Counted from the first letter of the stretch, positions 47,478-59,570 are shown. The stretch is DNA of 64,000 nucleotides from Aphrocallistes beatrix (GCA_963281255.1 OY725492.1:2837696-2901695), one strand, 5' to 3'. The notes: generated from the sequence alone by a model not told the origin. Numbers and translations are program-made.

Positions 47478-48005
47478 TAACGAATTGATTGAAGAAACTG
47501 CTAGGCGTAGAAAGCTGATTTTTGCCATGTGGGAGCCTTTTGGCTATGGCTCCAGTAAGTTCTGACTGAGCTCAGACGAAAATGTCAACCCATCATGGAA
47601 TTAAGACGTCATTGTCACATTTTAAAAAGTTAAGCACTACAGTTATTCGAGCATAACTCAGCCATTGTAGGAGATATAAGGCTGAAATTTTAATAGAATA
47701 GGTATACAAACATACCTCACACATGATGTAACTATCATCAAAAAATGATGACTCATCACTTTGTTATGACGTCATCATTACTCAACGAAATTTTAAAAAT
47801 TGGTAAATTTTGTGGTTTTTCATGCGATATAGATTATAACAGTAGTGCAGACGTCTTTAGAGATGCTATCTGCCTTATAATTAACCAATGTGACCTCAGG
47901 CGACCGAAGGGAGCCTCTGGCGGACACTTTGCCGCGCAGCGCAGCGCAAGCAAGCGAAGCGCGCTTGTACTTACTATTAAAACTCGATTAATGTGTATAT
48001 ATGTG
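47478..48005 (-). repeat. Family A repeat, copy 6
   Basis: Complete: CTGTAACGAATTGATTGAAG end, core, hairpin end GCAAGCAAGCGAAGCGCGCT, flanked on both sides by inverted copies of ATTAATCGAGTTTTAATAGT. Confidence 0.88.
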
Positions 48006-48560
48006 CACAAGCGCGCTTCGCTTGCTTGCGCTGCGCGGTTGGCGGACACTGTATCCACTGGAGGCGCCCTGAGGGCGCCTGGGGTCACATTGATTAATTA
48101 TAAGGGAGATAACATCCCTAAACACGTCTATCCTACTGTCATAATCGATATCGCAAGAAAAATAACCAAATTTGTCAATTTTTAAAATTTTGATGCGTAA
48201 TGATGACGTCATAATAGAGTGATGACTCATCATTTTTTGATGATAGTTGCATCATATGTGAGGTATGTTAATATACATATTTTATTAAAATTTCAGCCTT
48301 CTAACTCCTATAATGGTTGAGTTATGCTCGAATAACTGTATTGCTTAACTTTTAAAAATGTGATAATGACGTCATAATTCCAGTCGACATTTTGCTCTGA
48401 GCTCAGAACTTACTGGAGCCATAGCCAAAAGACTCCCACATGCCAAAAATTGGCTTTCTACGCCTAACAGTTTCTTCAATCAATTCGTTACAGAGATATA
48501 TATATATATATAAATAAATAAATATACATTAATTGAGTTTTAATAGTAAGGAGAGATATA
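48006..48560 (+). repeat. Family A repeat, copy 7
   Basis: Head-to-head with copy 6 (hairpin ends facing each other, about 30 bp apart). Full core; ends in TA-rich tract and ATTAATTGAGTTTTAATAGT. Confidence 0.88.
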
Positions 48561-48892
48561 TATATATATATCTGTAGTGTTTTTGACTGGATTTCGGCCG
48601 ATGGCCGGCCGATTTTTTTTTTAACTTTGACCATGAAAACATGTTTCTTTCACAAATTTGGTTGAGAAAAATGTATTAAGGAAAAATGTTAACAAAAATT
48701 AAGTCGATTCCTTAAACAAGAGCCCCTCCAGACATGCCATTGATCAAATGACGTACATTGGGGCTGAACCTAGTTACGCCCCTACATTTGTCGGCCGATA
48801 TAATTTGTTTTTGAAAACAGTGTGGCCGATGCCCTGCCGGCACCAGCCGGTCGACCCGAAATTTTTGGATCCTTAGAGGGAACCCTGTATCT

Positions 48893-48968
48893 GTAACGAA
48901 TTGATTGAAGAAACTGCCAGGCACAGAAAGCTGATTTTTGCCAAGTAGGAGTCTTTTGGCTATGGCTC
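48893..48968 (-). repeat. Family A repeat, copy 8, left part
   Basis: CTGTAACGAATTGATTGAAG to GGCTATGGCTC; continues at 52604-52975 after the Ginger1 insertion. Confidence 0.9.
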
Positions 48969-49491
48969 TGTTGCAAGCGAAATGCGTTTCGTCTGAAATA
49001 TTCCGCGAAACGCGTTTCGCCTAGGCGGTGGGCGTTTCAATACAATCATGGGTACGTAATATATTATTATTTAGGAAATGATACGAGATTGAATCTATTT
49101 TCGAATAAAAACAACAAACTGACTTATATCGTGTTTCATTTCTTTATTTATTCACTATACATGTATATTAACCGAATTACTGTATATTAATTACCCGAAG
49201 AAAAACGAAAAATATACTTTTAAAATATAATATCCAAATGCATGTTAGTAGAATTTAGGTGAGAAATACAGAGTTTAAAATGTAAATAAATTAATTAACG
49301 GCTGTTCAGAATAGGAGTACACATTTTTGACATCTGTTTTGTTAAATAATCTTCATCATGCTTCATTCTTTAACATATTGTGATGTCAATCATTGAAATA
49401 TGCCTATCGGAACAAATTATGGTTTCTTGATTGTGTGTAAAAAGTACGAATTCCAAGGACACAACAAAACCATTCACAGTTCAAAAACTTA

Positions 49492-50507
49492 GAATGCTAA
49501 ACCAAAAGCAGCAATTTTATTTATCCTTGATGGGCATCATACATGTTCATCTCTTTTAACTAAAGAGAAAATTTCAGACTTTATCAATGTCCTCTCTCAA
49601 CCATGTCCGTCCAGTCGAGGGGCAGAACGGCAAAGGTACTATAGGCTGAAAAAGAAATATATTATCAAAGAGTTTCATGATACTAAGTACCTCTATGAAT
49701 TCCATTTACCAAATCCTTTGCGAATTGTTGCTAAAGAGGATCTTTTTGATTTATTCTACCGAGTTCACTCGGACGGAGGTAGACATCTTGGGAGAGATCG
49801 ACTCTTTACAGAATTGAAAACTCAATACACAGGATTTTCCAGGGATATGGTTTTATCATTCGTTAACTTTTGTCAAGAATGCCAACTTCAGAAGAGCAGA
49901 AAATCTTTGAAGAATATTGTTACACATCCCATACGTAGTCAAGATTGCATCTCGTGGTCAAGTAGATCTCATTGATTTTCAGGCTAGTAACGAGGTAAAT
50001 TTGCCATACAAATTCCTTTTAGTATACCAGGACCATCTAACTAAGTTCATAATTCTTCGTCCACTAGGAACAAAAACTGCCGAAGAAGTTTCGAGAATTT
50101 TGTATGAAATTTTTTGTCTGATTGGTCCCCCTCACATCTTACAGAGTGACAATGGTCGCGAATTTAAGAACATTAATCTTGCCAGCATGATAAGAGAGTT
50201 ATGGCCAGGCTGTAAAATTGTTCATGGGAAAGCCAGACACCCTGAGTCACAAGGTTCAGTAGAGCGGGTTAATCGAGAGATCAAAAAGGTTTTAGGGTCG
50301 CTAATGAGGAAAGCCAACGACCCCTGTTGGATAAATTATGTCTCTCAAGCTCAATTCTCAATCAACACGAGCCCTCACTCAACTCTGGAAAATCGAACTC
50401 CGTACCGAGTTTTATTTGGTAGAGATCCAGTTAAAGGACTCCAGGATCTCGGGATTCCGGATGAGATTGCAGAGGACTTACAAACCGAAGAGGAAATGAA
50501 CATGTAA
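49492..50507 (+). pseudogene. Ginger1 integrase-type transposase, one frameshift
   Basis: The frame is open from about 49492 (exon-like, no ATG): ILDGHHTCSSLLTKEK, then a zinc-binding region (YRVHSDGGRHLG, CQECQ). Near 49940 the frame shifts by one base and continues 49945-50507 with the DDE core: QVDLIDFQ (first Asp), LQSDNGREFKN (second Asp) and HPESQGSVERVNREIKK (Glu). This is the integrase fold shared by Ginger transposons and Gypsy elements; it cuts and joins the TGT ends. The exon ends near 50503 at a GTAAGT donor; the next coding block begins after about 500 bp. Confidence 0.9.
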
Positions 50508-51017
50508 GTTCTAAATTAAATTACGAATATAAACATAAAATTCAAATGTTTGCGATCCGGGATCCCAGGATTGGATACTAATCCAGAAATTAGATAAAAT
50601 CTTAAAATTATGTGAATGTGTTTCAGAAGTATTGATTTATTAATTCTCAATAGTTACGTTGCTGCACTATCGGTCTATCCACCGACACTTTTTAATTATA
50701 AAGTTGTTAATAAATTTGGAATTATTTGGAGACTCAGACGTTGTTATATCGTCATTCCTGCGACCTATGTAGTTATAATAGATTATATCTCACTTGAATT
50801 GCATCCTGTCGAGAAACCTCATATTATTTATATACTGAATATTTATTCAGAAATTCTATACTTATTAAGTGGTACATTATGCCACCGTACGCAAAAGTAG
50901 TTCGTCGCCTGCCGACGAACTACTTTACTACTGCCAATAAGTAATTGAGATATTTCTTGATTTTAATCCTACTTTACCATTAAGCTTAATCTACTAAAGC
51001 ACGTTACATTTCCTCTA

Positions 51018-51690
51018 GTGTACTTGAGCAGGCTAATGAGTTCTTTTTCTGAACCTGTATTATCACCCAATGATTCTCAGCTAACAGACACTGGTTGTGA
51101 GCATTACAATAACACGGAGATAAATCAGAGCATCTCAGCTGGTCTCAACATCTCGACTGAATGTTCATTTGATTCCTACATGAGAGACATAGGTGAAAAT
51201 CATTTCAACTCATTTATCAAGTCATGTCTTAACATGGACAGACCTTGCAGTCCTTTTGACCAAATTCTAGAAAGCTCTCGACATTCTCCTATCTTCGAGT
51301 CAAGTCAAATCTATCCCACTCCCTTAAACGATCCCTCTTTGGGGATAAGAAAATCTGTAATGATTAGCCATAATATTCCATCGGGTTCAGAAGATTCCTC
51401 CTTGATTTCTCCGATTGAATCAACTTATCCATCAACAATAGCAGGCGAATTAAAGTGTATCGTTTGTGAAGCACCCTGTACTGATGCTCATCGTTGTCCA
51501 GGCTGCCATCATTCCATTCATGCAATTTGTGGACATCCAGTAGAAGGCATGGAAGGATATGGATGTCCAGTTTGGTGTGTAACATGTTGGCTGGAGGAGA
51601 GATCAACAACACTTCAGGAAGGTCGAAGAGCAGCCAAACGAGGCCAAAATAAACAAATAAATAGGATGCATCAGCAGTCAATGAAAAAAT
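51018..51690 (+). CDS. Ginger1 exon with PHD-like zinc finger
   Basis: Open frame after a probable acceptor (TTTCCTCTAG or CTTGAG, 51010-51028). The first 130 codons are Ser/Thr-rich without a domain; then CIVCEAPCTDAHRCPGCHHS, IHAICGHP and CPVWCVTC form a PHD-like Cys/His finger. The stop at 51690 sits in an A-rich run, just where the reading should pass into the next block, so a one-base slip in AAAAAA is likely. PHD fingers are known in Ginger1 proteins; here it may bind chromatin at the target. Confidence 0.7.
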
Positions 51691-52069
51691 AATTGATATT
51701 GGGGAAAACGTACTGCTGCCAATTCCTCAAGTCGACAAACGATCTCCCTTCGACCCCCAAAATCTGCCTGGAGTTGTCTTGGATCGTACTGATGAGGGCT
51801 TTTATCAGATCGGGACTGCCGCAGGTAAATTGGAGAACCAGTATACTGGTGGCCAATTTGAACTGTCTCTTACTCTCTTCCTTACACAGCAAGATGTGCC
51901 CAATAAATTCGTGACTTTGCGTGAAGCCATCCTTCATTCGTCTCTGGGCAAATACAAACAGTTCTGCAACTGCACAGGAGGATGTATTTCAAATAAGTGT
52001 AAATGTAAACGGTCAAAGAGAACTTGCAGTTCGAAATGCCACAAAGCACTCACCTGCCATAATAAATAA
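51691..52069 (+). CDS. Ginger1 C-terminal block with CXC-like Cys cluster
   Basis: In a frame shifted from the PHD exon: IGENVLLPIPQVDKRSPFD, the module also seen at 44760, then GFYQIGTAAGKLENQYTGGQ and a Cys-rich tail CNCTGGCISNKCKCKRSKRT followed by CSSKCHKALTC. The tail resembles the Cys-rich C-termini of KRBA2-like and related integrase-derived proteins. It ends at a stop before the right terminal repeat. Part of the same protein as the integrase and PHD blocks. Confidence 0.7.
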
Positions 52070-52603
52070 ATTACAACTGAGTAATGGAAACAAGCAGTTT
52101 CGTCGAGGTTGATGATGACATTTATACATTCATTTACTCTTTCTCTACATAGTCATACCTATAATGGCTTTATTTCTTTCTACTTGTGAGATTTCCATAG
52201 TTCACATTCCATTCGGACTTTGAGTTGCAATGATTACGCTCAGCATTATATCACAAAAAAGGAGGAAACCAGCTAGTTGCATTTTTAAAGCAGAATTAGT
52301 CCAATTCATGCTAAAAAGTACCGTAATTTCACGTTAAATCTTCAAAAATCCCCCTTCAATTCCCCTGCCTTCTTCGGGTAATTAATATACAGTAATTCGG
52401 TTAATATACATGTATAGTGAATAAATAAAGAAATGAAACACGATATAAGTCAGTTTGTTGTTTTTATTCGAAAATAGATTCAATCTCGTATCATTTCCTA
52501 AATAATAATATATTAACTACCCATGATTGTATTGAAACGCCCACCGCCTAAGCGAAACGCGTTTCGCGGAATATTTCAGACGAAACGCATTTCGCCTGCA
52601 ACA

Positions 52604-52975
52604 GCTCCACTAAGTTCTGAGCTCAGACCAAATGTAGACTCATCATGGAATTATGACGTCATTGTCACCTTTTTAATAGTTAGAAATTTCAATTTTTCAA
52701 CTATAACTCAGCTATTTTATATTAATATCTCTCTCATATGATGCAACTATCATCAAAAAATGATGACTCGTCACAATGTTATGACGTCATCATTACGCAT
52801 CAAATTTGGTGATTTTTCGAGTGATCGATTTTAACACTAAGATAGACATATTTAGAGATGTCATCTCCCTTATATTTAACCAATGTGAACCCAGGCGACC
52901 GAAGGGAGCCTCTGGCGGACACAAAGTGTCCGTCAGCCGCGCAGCGCAAGCAAGCGAAGCGCGCTTATATATATG
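52604..52975 (-). repeat. Family A repeat, copy 8, right part
   Basis: Resumes GCTCCACTAAGTTCTGAGCT and runs to the hairpin end (GGCGGACACAAAGTGTCCGT, then GCAAGCAAGCGAAGCGCGCT). Confidence 0.9.
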
Positions 52976-53330
52976 TAACGAGTTGATTGAAGAAACTGCC
53001 AGGCACAGAAAGCTGATTTTTGGCATGTGTGAGTCTTTTGGCTATGGCTCCACTAAGTTCTGAGCTCAGGTGAAAGTGTTGACTCATCATGGAATTATGA
53101 CACTATTGTCACCTTTATTATAATTATAATTTTTGTTTTTTACTATAATCCACCCATTTTAGGTGATAGAAGACTCAAATTTTAATATACTCTGTATATT
53201 AATATTCTTCACATATACTATACCTATCATCAAAAATGATAACTCATCATTCTGTGATGACGTCATTATTACGCATTAAAAATTTAAAAAATTTGTGATT
53301 TTTCAAGTGATATATCGATTATTACTACTT
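52976..53330 (-). repeat. Family A repeat, copy 9 (diverged, hairpin end missing)
   Basis: Tandem behind copy 8: TGTAACGAGTTGATTGAAGA, then an eroded core (GTGATGACGTCATTATTACG). Confidence 0.82.
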
Positions 53331-54526
53331 ACCCTTGAGCGGGCTGATACATGGTCGGCATTGGTCGGGGCCTCCCAAGTTTCAATTATTTTGACAAATT
53401 AGGAAGTTCTGACTTGTACAGTGCAGGGATCTCAGGTAATAATCATGGGTAGGAATAAATGACTGACCTGTGACATAATAGAAGTTAATAATTAACGTAT
53501 ATTTCAATGGTAAACAATTGAAAAAATGGACTGTCCTATGACATATCAAATACTACTACTTACAATTAATCTAATGTTGATTAAAAAATCGGGACCCACA
53601 AATAAGATATTGGAGTTTTGAACTCACAGGAATGTACACTTTTCTAGACTGATTAGAAATTAGATGTGTGAAAATACTAAAATTAAGCAAAAATATCTCA
53701 AGTTATAGAAATGTATTGCAGTTAGTTACTGATTCAATAGTCTAGTTAGGGATTCTATAAAACCAAATGATCACTGGATAGGATTGCTAGGAATTTGAGA
53801 TTGGAATGTTTTCAGCGCACTTGAACATATTAATATGGAATCTGCGCTATATAAATATATATTATTTTTATTACTATTGCATATTATTATTATTACATAA
53901 ATATTCTTAGAAGGCCACATGTTTATACTTTCTCAAATATTTTTAAGACAATTTAAGGCAAATTTTCACTATCTGACGAACATGCCGCGCTGCACCCTCT
54001 AATATCATTGCGACGGATAGATATATTGTGTTGTACTGTTCCAGTATAGGAGTACGTTCAAGTTTTCTTTTTACCTAGTGTATTTTAACAAAACAACATA
54101 TGTAATTAATGAGAGACATTTCGTCTTAGACTCATTCTCAAATCCATTACCAAAAACTCACCTGCCAAAAATTATCTTTTTTGTATACTATTTCTCCAAT
54201 CGCTTTTTTCAAAACATGGATAGAAAGACCGATATCCAGTATTTATTAAAAAATGGACTCTCTACAGATTATTTCAAGACACATTACCATCTAGCGCTTT
54301 TAAATCACACAAAAGGATCACTAAATTTTCTATATAGGGTCGGATGGTGTATTATTGAGCTTTAGTCTGCCTAAAACACGAGTATTAAATACAATCTTTC
54401 CCCTATATTTGATTTATCTAAATTTCAGGATTGATTTTTCGACAAACAGTTGTAGTTTCCTTTCTATTAATAGGTCTACTTGACGATTAGCTCTCAATAC
54501 AGCAAATTCCTGAAGTTTTCTTCTAC
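53331..54526. other. No gene recognised upstream of the oxidase
   Basis: AT-rich. A 95-codon frame at 54078-54365 (MYFNKTTYVINERHFVLDSF) has no domain and may be part of a 5' region. No promoter motif stands out. Confidence 0.5.
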
Positions 54527-55930
54527 ATGGCTTCCAAAATCCGATCTACAGATGATTCAGTGGTATACGATATAATTATTGTGGGAGGAGGCCCAATTGG
54601 GTTGGCTTCAGCTTATGAATGTGCAGTAAAGCGGAATATGAAGGTGTTACTATTGGAACAGTTTACTTTTCATAATACACATTGTTCCAGTCCTGGGTAT
54701 TCACGACAGTGGCGAATTTGCTATTCACAAAAGGATCTTACCGAATTAGCCATCAAGACACGTGACAAATGGCTTCAGCTAATCAAAGAAACTGCAAATG
54801 AGAAGTTGGTGAAATTCACTGGCGTGTTGTGGTTTGGTGATTCTGAAATATCTACCCCAGAAGGCAATATTTCTCAGGCAGTAGATAATCTACAAGCTTT
54901 AGGAGAACCGTATAAATATTATGATAACGCTGTAGAAATTCGGCATTTATTTCCCTTCATCCGGGGAGCTGTTCCAGATGATGCTAATATTACAGCACTG
55001 TTTTTGGAAAACCTTGGCGGAGGTGCCATTAATGTTCCTGAACTTATCGATAGCCTGAAGAAGAAATTAGAACATAGTGATAATTGTGTGTTTTTCGAGC
55101 TGGCAAAGGTGGAAAAGATTGACTACACAGATACCTCTAAAATTAAAATCACTGCGTTTCAAAAAGAGAAAACTCCCACTATCTATTGGACTAGAAAAGT
55201 AATTCTGACTCCTGGAACGTATGTCAATGAACTGCTTGAAGCAATCGAACCCAAGTTTGAACAAAGGCTGAAAATCGTCATCTATTTATGGTGCTCAAAC
55301 TATTTCACTGTTGAAAGCAATTACCCTCAATCACTTGACTGGCCAGTATGGATATATTTTGCCCCTCCCAAGCCAACTCATGGTGGTGAAATTTTTAATG
55401 TAAACACATTTTATGGATTTCCAAGTAACAATGGAGAATATAAAGGGAGAAATCGTGTAGCACCTGCTTTCACTTCACAAAAGGAATTCAACTTTTACTT
55501 CAAGCCTCCCCCAATTGGCAACCTTCCGATCGACGAGGATACACTCCACTTCACTCAAAATTTTGTAAAATAATCGATGCCTGACCTTAATCCAGCACTA
55601 AATTCCGATACAATTGACACATGTATTGCAGGATTCGCTGAAAATAAGAATGACACCCCGATGACCCTGGTTTCGTTCTTGACTTCCTTCCCGGAACAGA
55701 CAAGCGTATTGTATTATGCACAGCTGGTTGGGCTATGAAATTTGTACCCATGTTTGGAACTATATTAGCTGATCTGGCGTTGAACGGAGAGACCGAGTAT
55801 GAACCACTAATTAAAGGTATGTCACTTGATCGTGGTGTACTGGTACCTGTGACTGAAATCGAGAGTGAGTGTAGCAAGTCTGCTATGAAACCCCAAGCTG
55901 AGCATGTGAAGTTTTTCTCTCGACTGTTAT
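54527..55930 (+). pseudogene. FAD-dependent sarcosine/pipecolate oxidase-like gene, stop plus frameshift
   Basis: ATG at 54527 opens 348 codons. YDIIIVGGGPIGLASAYE (residues 14-31) is the Rossmann FAD-binding motif of the DAO superfamily; CSSPGYSRQWRICYSQ is the flavin-contacting segment typical of monomeric sarcosine oxidase/PIPOX relatives, peroxisomal enzymes that oxidise N-methyl or cyclic amino acids. A TAA at 55571 interrupts an alignable region (FVK, stop, SMPDLNPAL), the frame continues to the DTC motif, where family members attach FAD, and a one-base shift in a CCCC run near 55662 moves to the final frame (FLPGTDKRIVLCTAGWAMKF). No introns; AATAAA at 56122. Either a recently dead single-exon gene, a processed copy, or two assembly errors. 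It is the only non-transposon gene seen. Confidence 0.82.
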
Positions 55931-56121
55931 AGTCTTTCGCATTCAATTATTTGTAGTTTGTAGGACATGAGATAACTTTCTCTAGGTTTTATTAATGAAT
56001 TCAAGTTGTATGTGGTTCTAGATTGTTAATGTGATATCATACATTGTCCCTCAGAAATAATCAGGATTTATTGAGATGCTTTCAGATTTTACATTTGTTA
56101 CGATTGCTTTCAGGGACGCTG

Positions 56122-56127
56122 AATAAA
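56122..56127 (+). terminator. Polyadenylation signal AATAAA
   Basis: About 190 bp after the oxidase's final stop, in GCTGAATAAATATAAATC. Confidence 0.5.
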
Positions 56128-58440
56128 TATAAATCAAATGAAATTATTTTGGTGCTATACGTACATAAGCAATTTTAAAGAGAAAAGTATACTTACAGCA
56201 TTTGGATATAACCCTGAATTTCAATGTACGTAGTAGTACTATAATTGTATTTAAATCATAGACTTCATTGTATTTCGTAATTACAAAATATGACAAACGC
56301 AATAGTATGATGCCACTAGATACATAGTTCTAGAGTCTCGACGATGGAATCCTTAAACGAGCTATACTTCAACTAAGTTAATTGATTGAAAACTATTTTT
56401 CTATGAATCATCCGGGGTTTTCATGTGCAAGAAATAAATAAACTCCTGGGTGTAAAATTGATCATGATGGTACTCATATTTTTTTGCACCATTTTGGCAC
56501 CAATAACTACTCCAGAGTGCCGTGTATACTCGAATAGTAGCCAGTCCTCGAATAATCGCCCTCCCACCCCAGGAGGGTGTTAAATTTCTTTGTACTTGTT
56601 AGAAAAATTCAAGTGTAAATTCTCCCCTTCTACTATTTCCTGATTCACTCGTGCGGTAATATTCGTTGAAAACTTTATATCTGAAATAAGATTTTTTCCC
56701 AGGTGGTAGTGGTAAATGGGACTAGCATTAATAATCTCCCCAGCTACTATATACGATAAATAAGTCGACAGCCCGATAGTGCTCATTAAAACATCACCAA
56801 GGAAAGGCACTATATTGATAAGCATTTATTTTAATGCCAAAATACGAAATTCGTTATTTATAGTGAAATGTTCTAAATTAACCGTGGATATTTTATCTAG
56901 GTGTGAAAACATTGATATATATGGTACATGTTTTTTCTCGCGAAATATTCAGATAATTACTGTCTACGTAATTGCGAAATTGGATTCATTCTGTATATTA
57001 AAATATCGTACTTTTTTTGTATTCGAATCTTCATATCTACACTGAAATAGAAGTATTTTTAGTGCATTATAAATGCATACATAGTTATATAGCTATGCTA
57101 ATATCTCGCGAAATGTTTATTTTATACTGGTCAAAATTGGGTTCTGCATAGTGAAATACCCTAGATCAGTGGCTATTAAGCCTTTTAAGCTCAAGAACAC
57201 CTCAAATCTAAAAGGTATTACAAAATCTATTCGCCATTTTGTGCTCTTGGAATGAATCAGAGATCTTCTGGGATACCTTGGATGGTCCTAGTAGAAAATT
57301 TTCACTAGTGTTAAACTTGACATACGTATGTGGTACACAGTGGCACTGTACGCCGCCCCTGAAATTGTAATTAATCACTTTTGCAATGTTATTGCCCTAT
57401 GTCTGGAGGATATACGATACATCATTTTACACCTTTAATTGAACAAAATTTGCATTCAAGTTAGTAAGTGTGAACACAATGTATACTTTGATATCATGTT
57501 TATATATGCATTAAACAATTCGGCCTAACTCCAGTGTTGAAATAATTCGGCCTTATTCCGCTTTCTCATGTCCCCTCGATACTATACATTTGAACGACTT
57601 GCGAAGTTTCCAGGACCTATATTGACTGGTTGAAAAACTGTAGGAAATCTTGATTCTATTATAGTCTATTAGTATAGGTAAACTAAAATTTTATCTATAA
57701 TTCTATATTTTTATCGCGTTAAAAAATACAAGGGTATTCGTCTAAAATTCGGGGGAAAAAGGGTCAAAATCGAGTTCAAGACAATTAATCCGATTTAGTA
57801 AAAAAATATTGAATCATTTTGCTGATATTGAAAGTTGCAGAGTTGGTTTATACTGTTCAAAGATTTCGAATTTTTTTAATTGAATGTTGCTATGGAAACG
57901 TGTTTTCCTATTAAGCGATAATATAATTTAGACAAATAGATTATACTATCACTTAATAGGAAATAGTATTTTGGCTATCAAATGGAATTGCATTTGAATG
58001 TCTAGCTCTTCCGGTTTTATTGTGTTTTTGTTAATGATTTAAGGCAGCTCATGTATTAGTTCAACCATCTTCTACCGCATCCCTAATCCCAAATCCGTAA
58101 GTTACTGTGAGGTCTTTTATACAGTTGGCTACGTAGTGGTGCTGCATAGCAAAACAATTGTGCATTATGTGATAAAAGCACCAAAATTGGTACACAGGTA
58201 TATTGATATACTATGAACATCTTTGGATATTGGGCCACCTGAAACATTGCCTGTGTCAGCCATGACAGCTGGCCCAAATTACCACGTCCGATAGTATTCG
58301 CCGGAATTGTCCCCTATCAATAACTTCTTTTAATCACACCAGATCATATTTTGATTGTTGAATTCGTGTCCAGCACGAAATTTCCAGCAATTTGATATGT
58401 ATATTGACCACGAGCGTTATCTTAGCAGCGGATTCAGCAG
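56128..58440. other. No gene; scattered transposon ends
   Basis: A pogo-like word (CTCGAATAATCGCCC) near 56550, a half hAT end (CAGTGGCTATTAAGCCTTTT) at about 57166, and a diverged inverted P-like subterminal block at 58030-58135 (GATTTAAGGCAGCTCATGTA, AAGTTACTGTGAGGTC). Confidence 0.5.
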
Positions 58441-58449
58441 CGGATTCGC

Positions 58450-58743
58450 ATGTCAGACGAAACCGTTTATAAATCAAAAAATATAAGAGATATCAAGAAA
58501 CTAATTATACCAACGTGTAGGGGAGGGTTTGGAGATTCATATATCATGCTCAAAAAATCAAAATATTATATGGTGACCATGGATGGGTACATTTTGTCCA
58601 TGTCACAGATAACAGTTAATAACTTGAAAAATATCTATCTAAAATTATTTTCTTTAAATACAGTTAATGTCTACCCTTGGGAGACTCTATGTTTAAAATT
58701 TCAGATAAAAATATGCACTTTTGAGAATGTTGAGTATTTTTAA
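58450..58743 (+). CDS. Unassigned 97-codon open frame
   Basis: MSDETVYKSKNIRDIKKLII, Lys-rich, ending in FENVEYF and a stop. No domain recognised. It lies just upstream of the splice-donor-like GGTAAGT at 59023 and of the MULE-like frame, so it may be part of a 5' exon or a chance frame. Confidence 0.2.
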   Translation: MSDETVYKSKNIRDIKKLIIPTCRGGFGDSYIMLKKSKYYMVTMDGYILSMSQITVNNLKNIYLKLFSLNTVNVYPWETLCLKFQIKICTFENVEYF

Positions 58744-59452
58744 ATATGTGGTATTGTTTTGAATACTGTTAATTAAGCATCCCAATTCACCTAGTATACT
58801 AAAATAAATACATGTTACATCACAATGGCTTCTTCCTAGAAGTAATCATAGCCATAGGCAGATCCTATTTGCTTGTATATAATGCTAGATTTCGTCTTGA
58901 TTGTCATTTCGACTATCTTACATTTCAGCATTTATATTTTCATCTCTTCCAATCATTCTACTTTCATTCTCTACTTCTTTCATTAAATTCATTTTCTATC
59001 TATCACTGTCGATCTTGGATAAGGTAAGTCATAGCATTCTAATACACTAAGGCAATGATACTGACTAAATTTTATTGACTAGGGATAAGGATTAAGAGCT
59101 ATGAATGAATGAATTTGATTGGCTGAAATTTAGGCGCCAAATATCCTATCTAGTATATAACGAAAATTGTCGAGTAGTTGATAGTTCACTTTACTCTGCC
59201 CATAGCCTACTTAAGATAAGGCCTGATCACTGAGCAAATTTTACTGTACCAGGGATAAAAGGAAGGGGATTTTATTATTCACCCATAATGTATATTTTTA
59301 GAATTATTATGATTACAATATTTGTTCTCAAATGTATACCAACTAAATTCAACTTCTATTCCGCTTCTTGCTGATTTTACTCCTAGTTTGTTCTTTGTTT
59401 CGATTAATCTTGTTTGTTTTTTACTACTAGCATCGTAAATTTGTCATTGATT

Positions 59453-59570
59453 ATGCCAAACTCTTGTTCCGCACCTATGTGCCAGACTGGGTACTATAAT
59501 GACCACAGTGGTATATCTGTATTCAAGATGCCTCATTCGCCAGATATACAAGATAAGTGGATGCGTTTTC
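59453..59570 (+). pseudogene. THAP-domain N-terminus cut by the rRNA segment
   Basis: MPNSCSAPMCQTGYYNDHSG, then FKMPHSPDIQDKWMRF: the first half of a THAP zinc finger (C-x4-C and the conserved W), closely parallel to the THAP start at 9984 (MPSSCSAPGCRSNY). After Arg-Phe the sequence turns into antisense 28S rRNA, so the second half of the finger and the whole transposase are missing. The frame runs on to 59830 through rRNA by chance. Confidence 0.85.

Larger units (their letters stand above)
48969..52603 (+). mobile_element. Ginger1 transposon, 3635 bp, near complete
   Basis: Termini TGTTGCAAGCGAAATGCGTT and inverse; inverted repeats of about 235 bp; perfect 4-bp duplication GCTC (48965-48968, 52604-52607) interrupting family A copy 8, whose sequence rejoins exactly. 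Encodes integrase, PHD-like finger and Cys-rich tail. Confidence 0.95.

Noticed and set aside
50616-50900. 94-codon frame between the Ginger1 integrase and PHD blocks
   Set aside because: Composition and position between a GTAAGT donor and an acceptor indicate an intron; no domain is seen.
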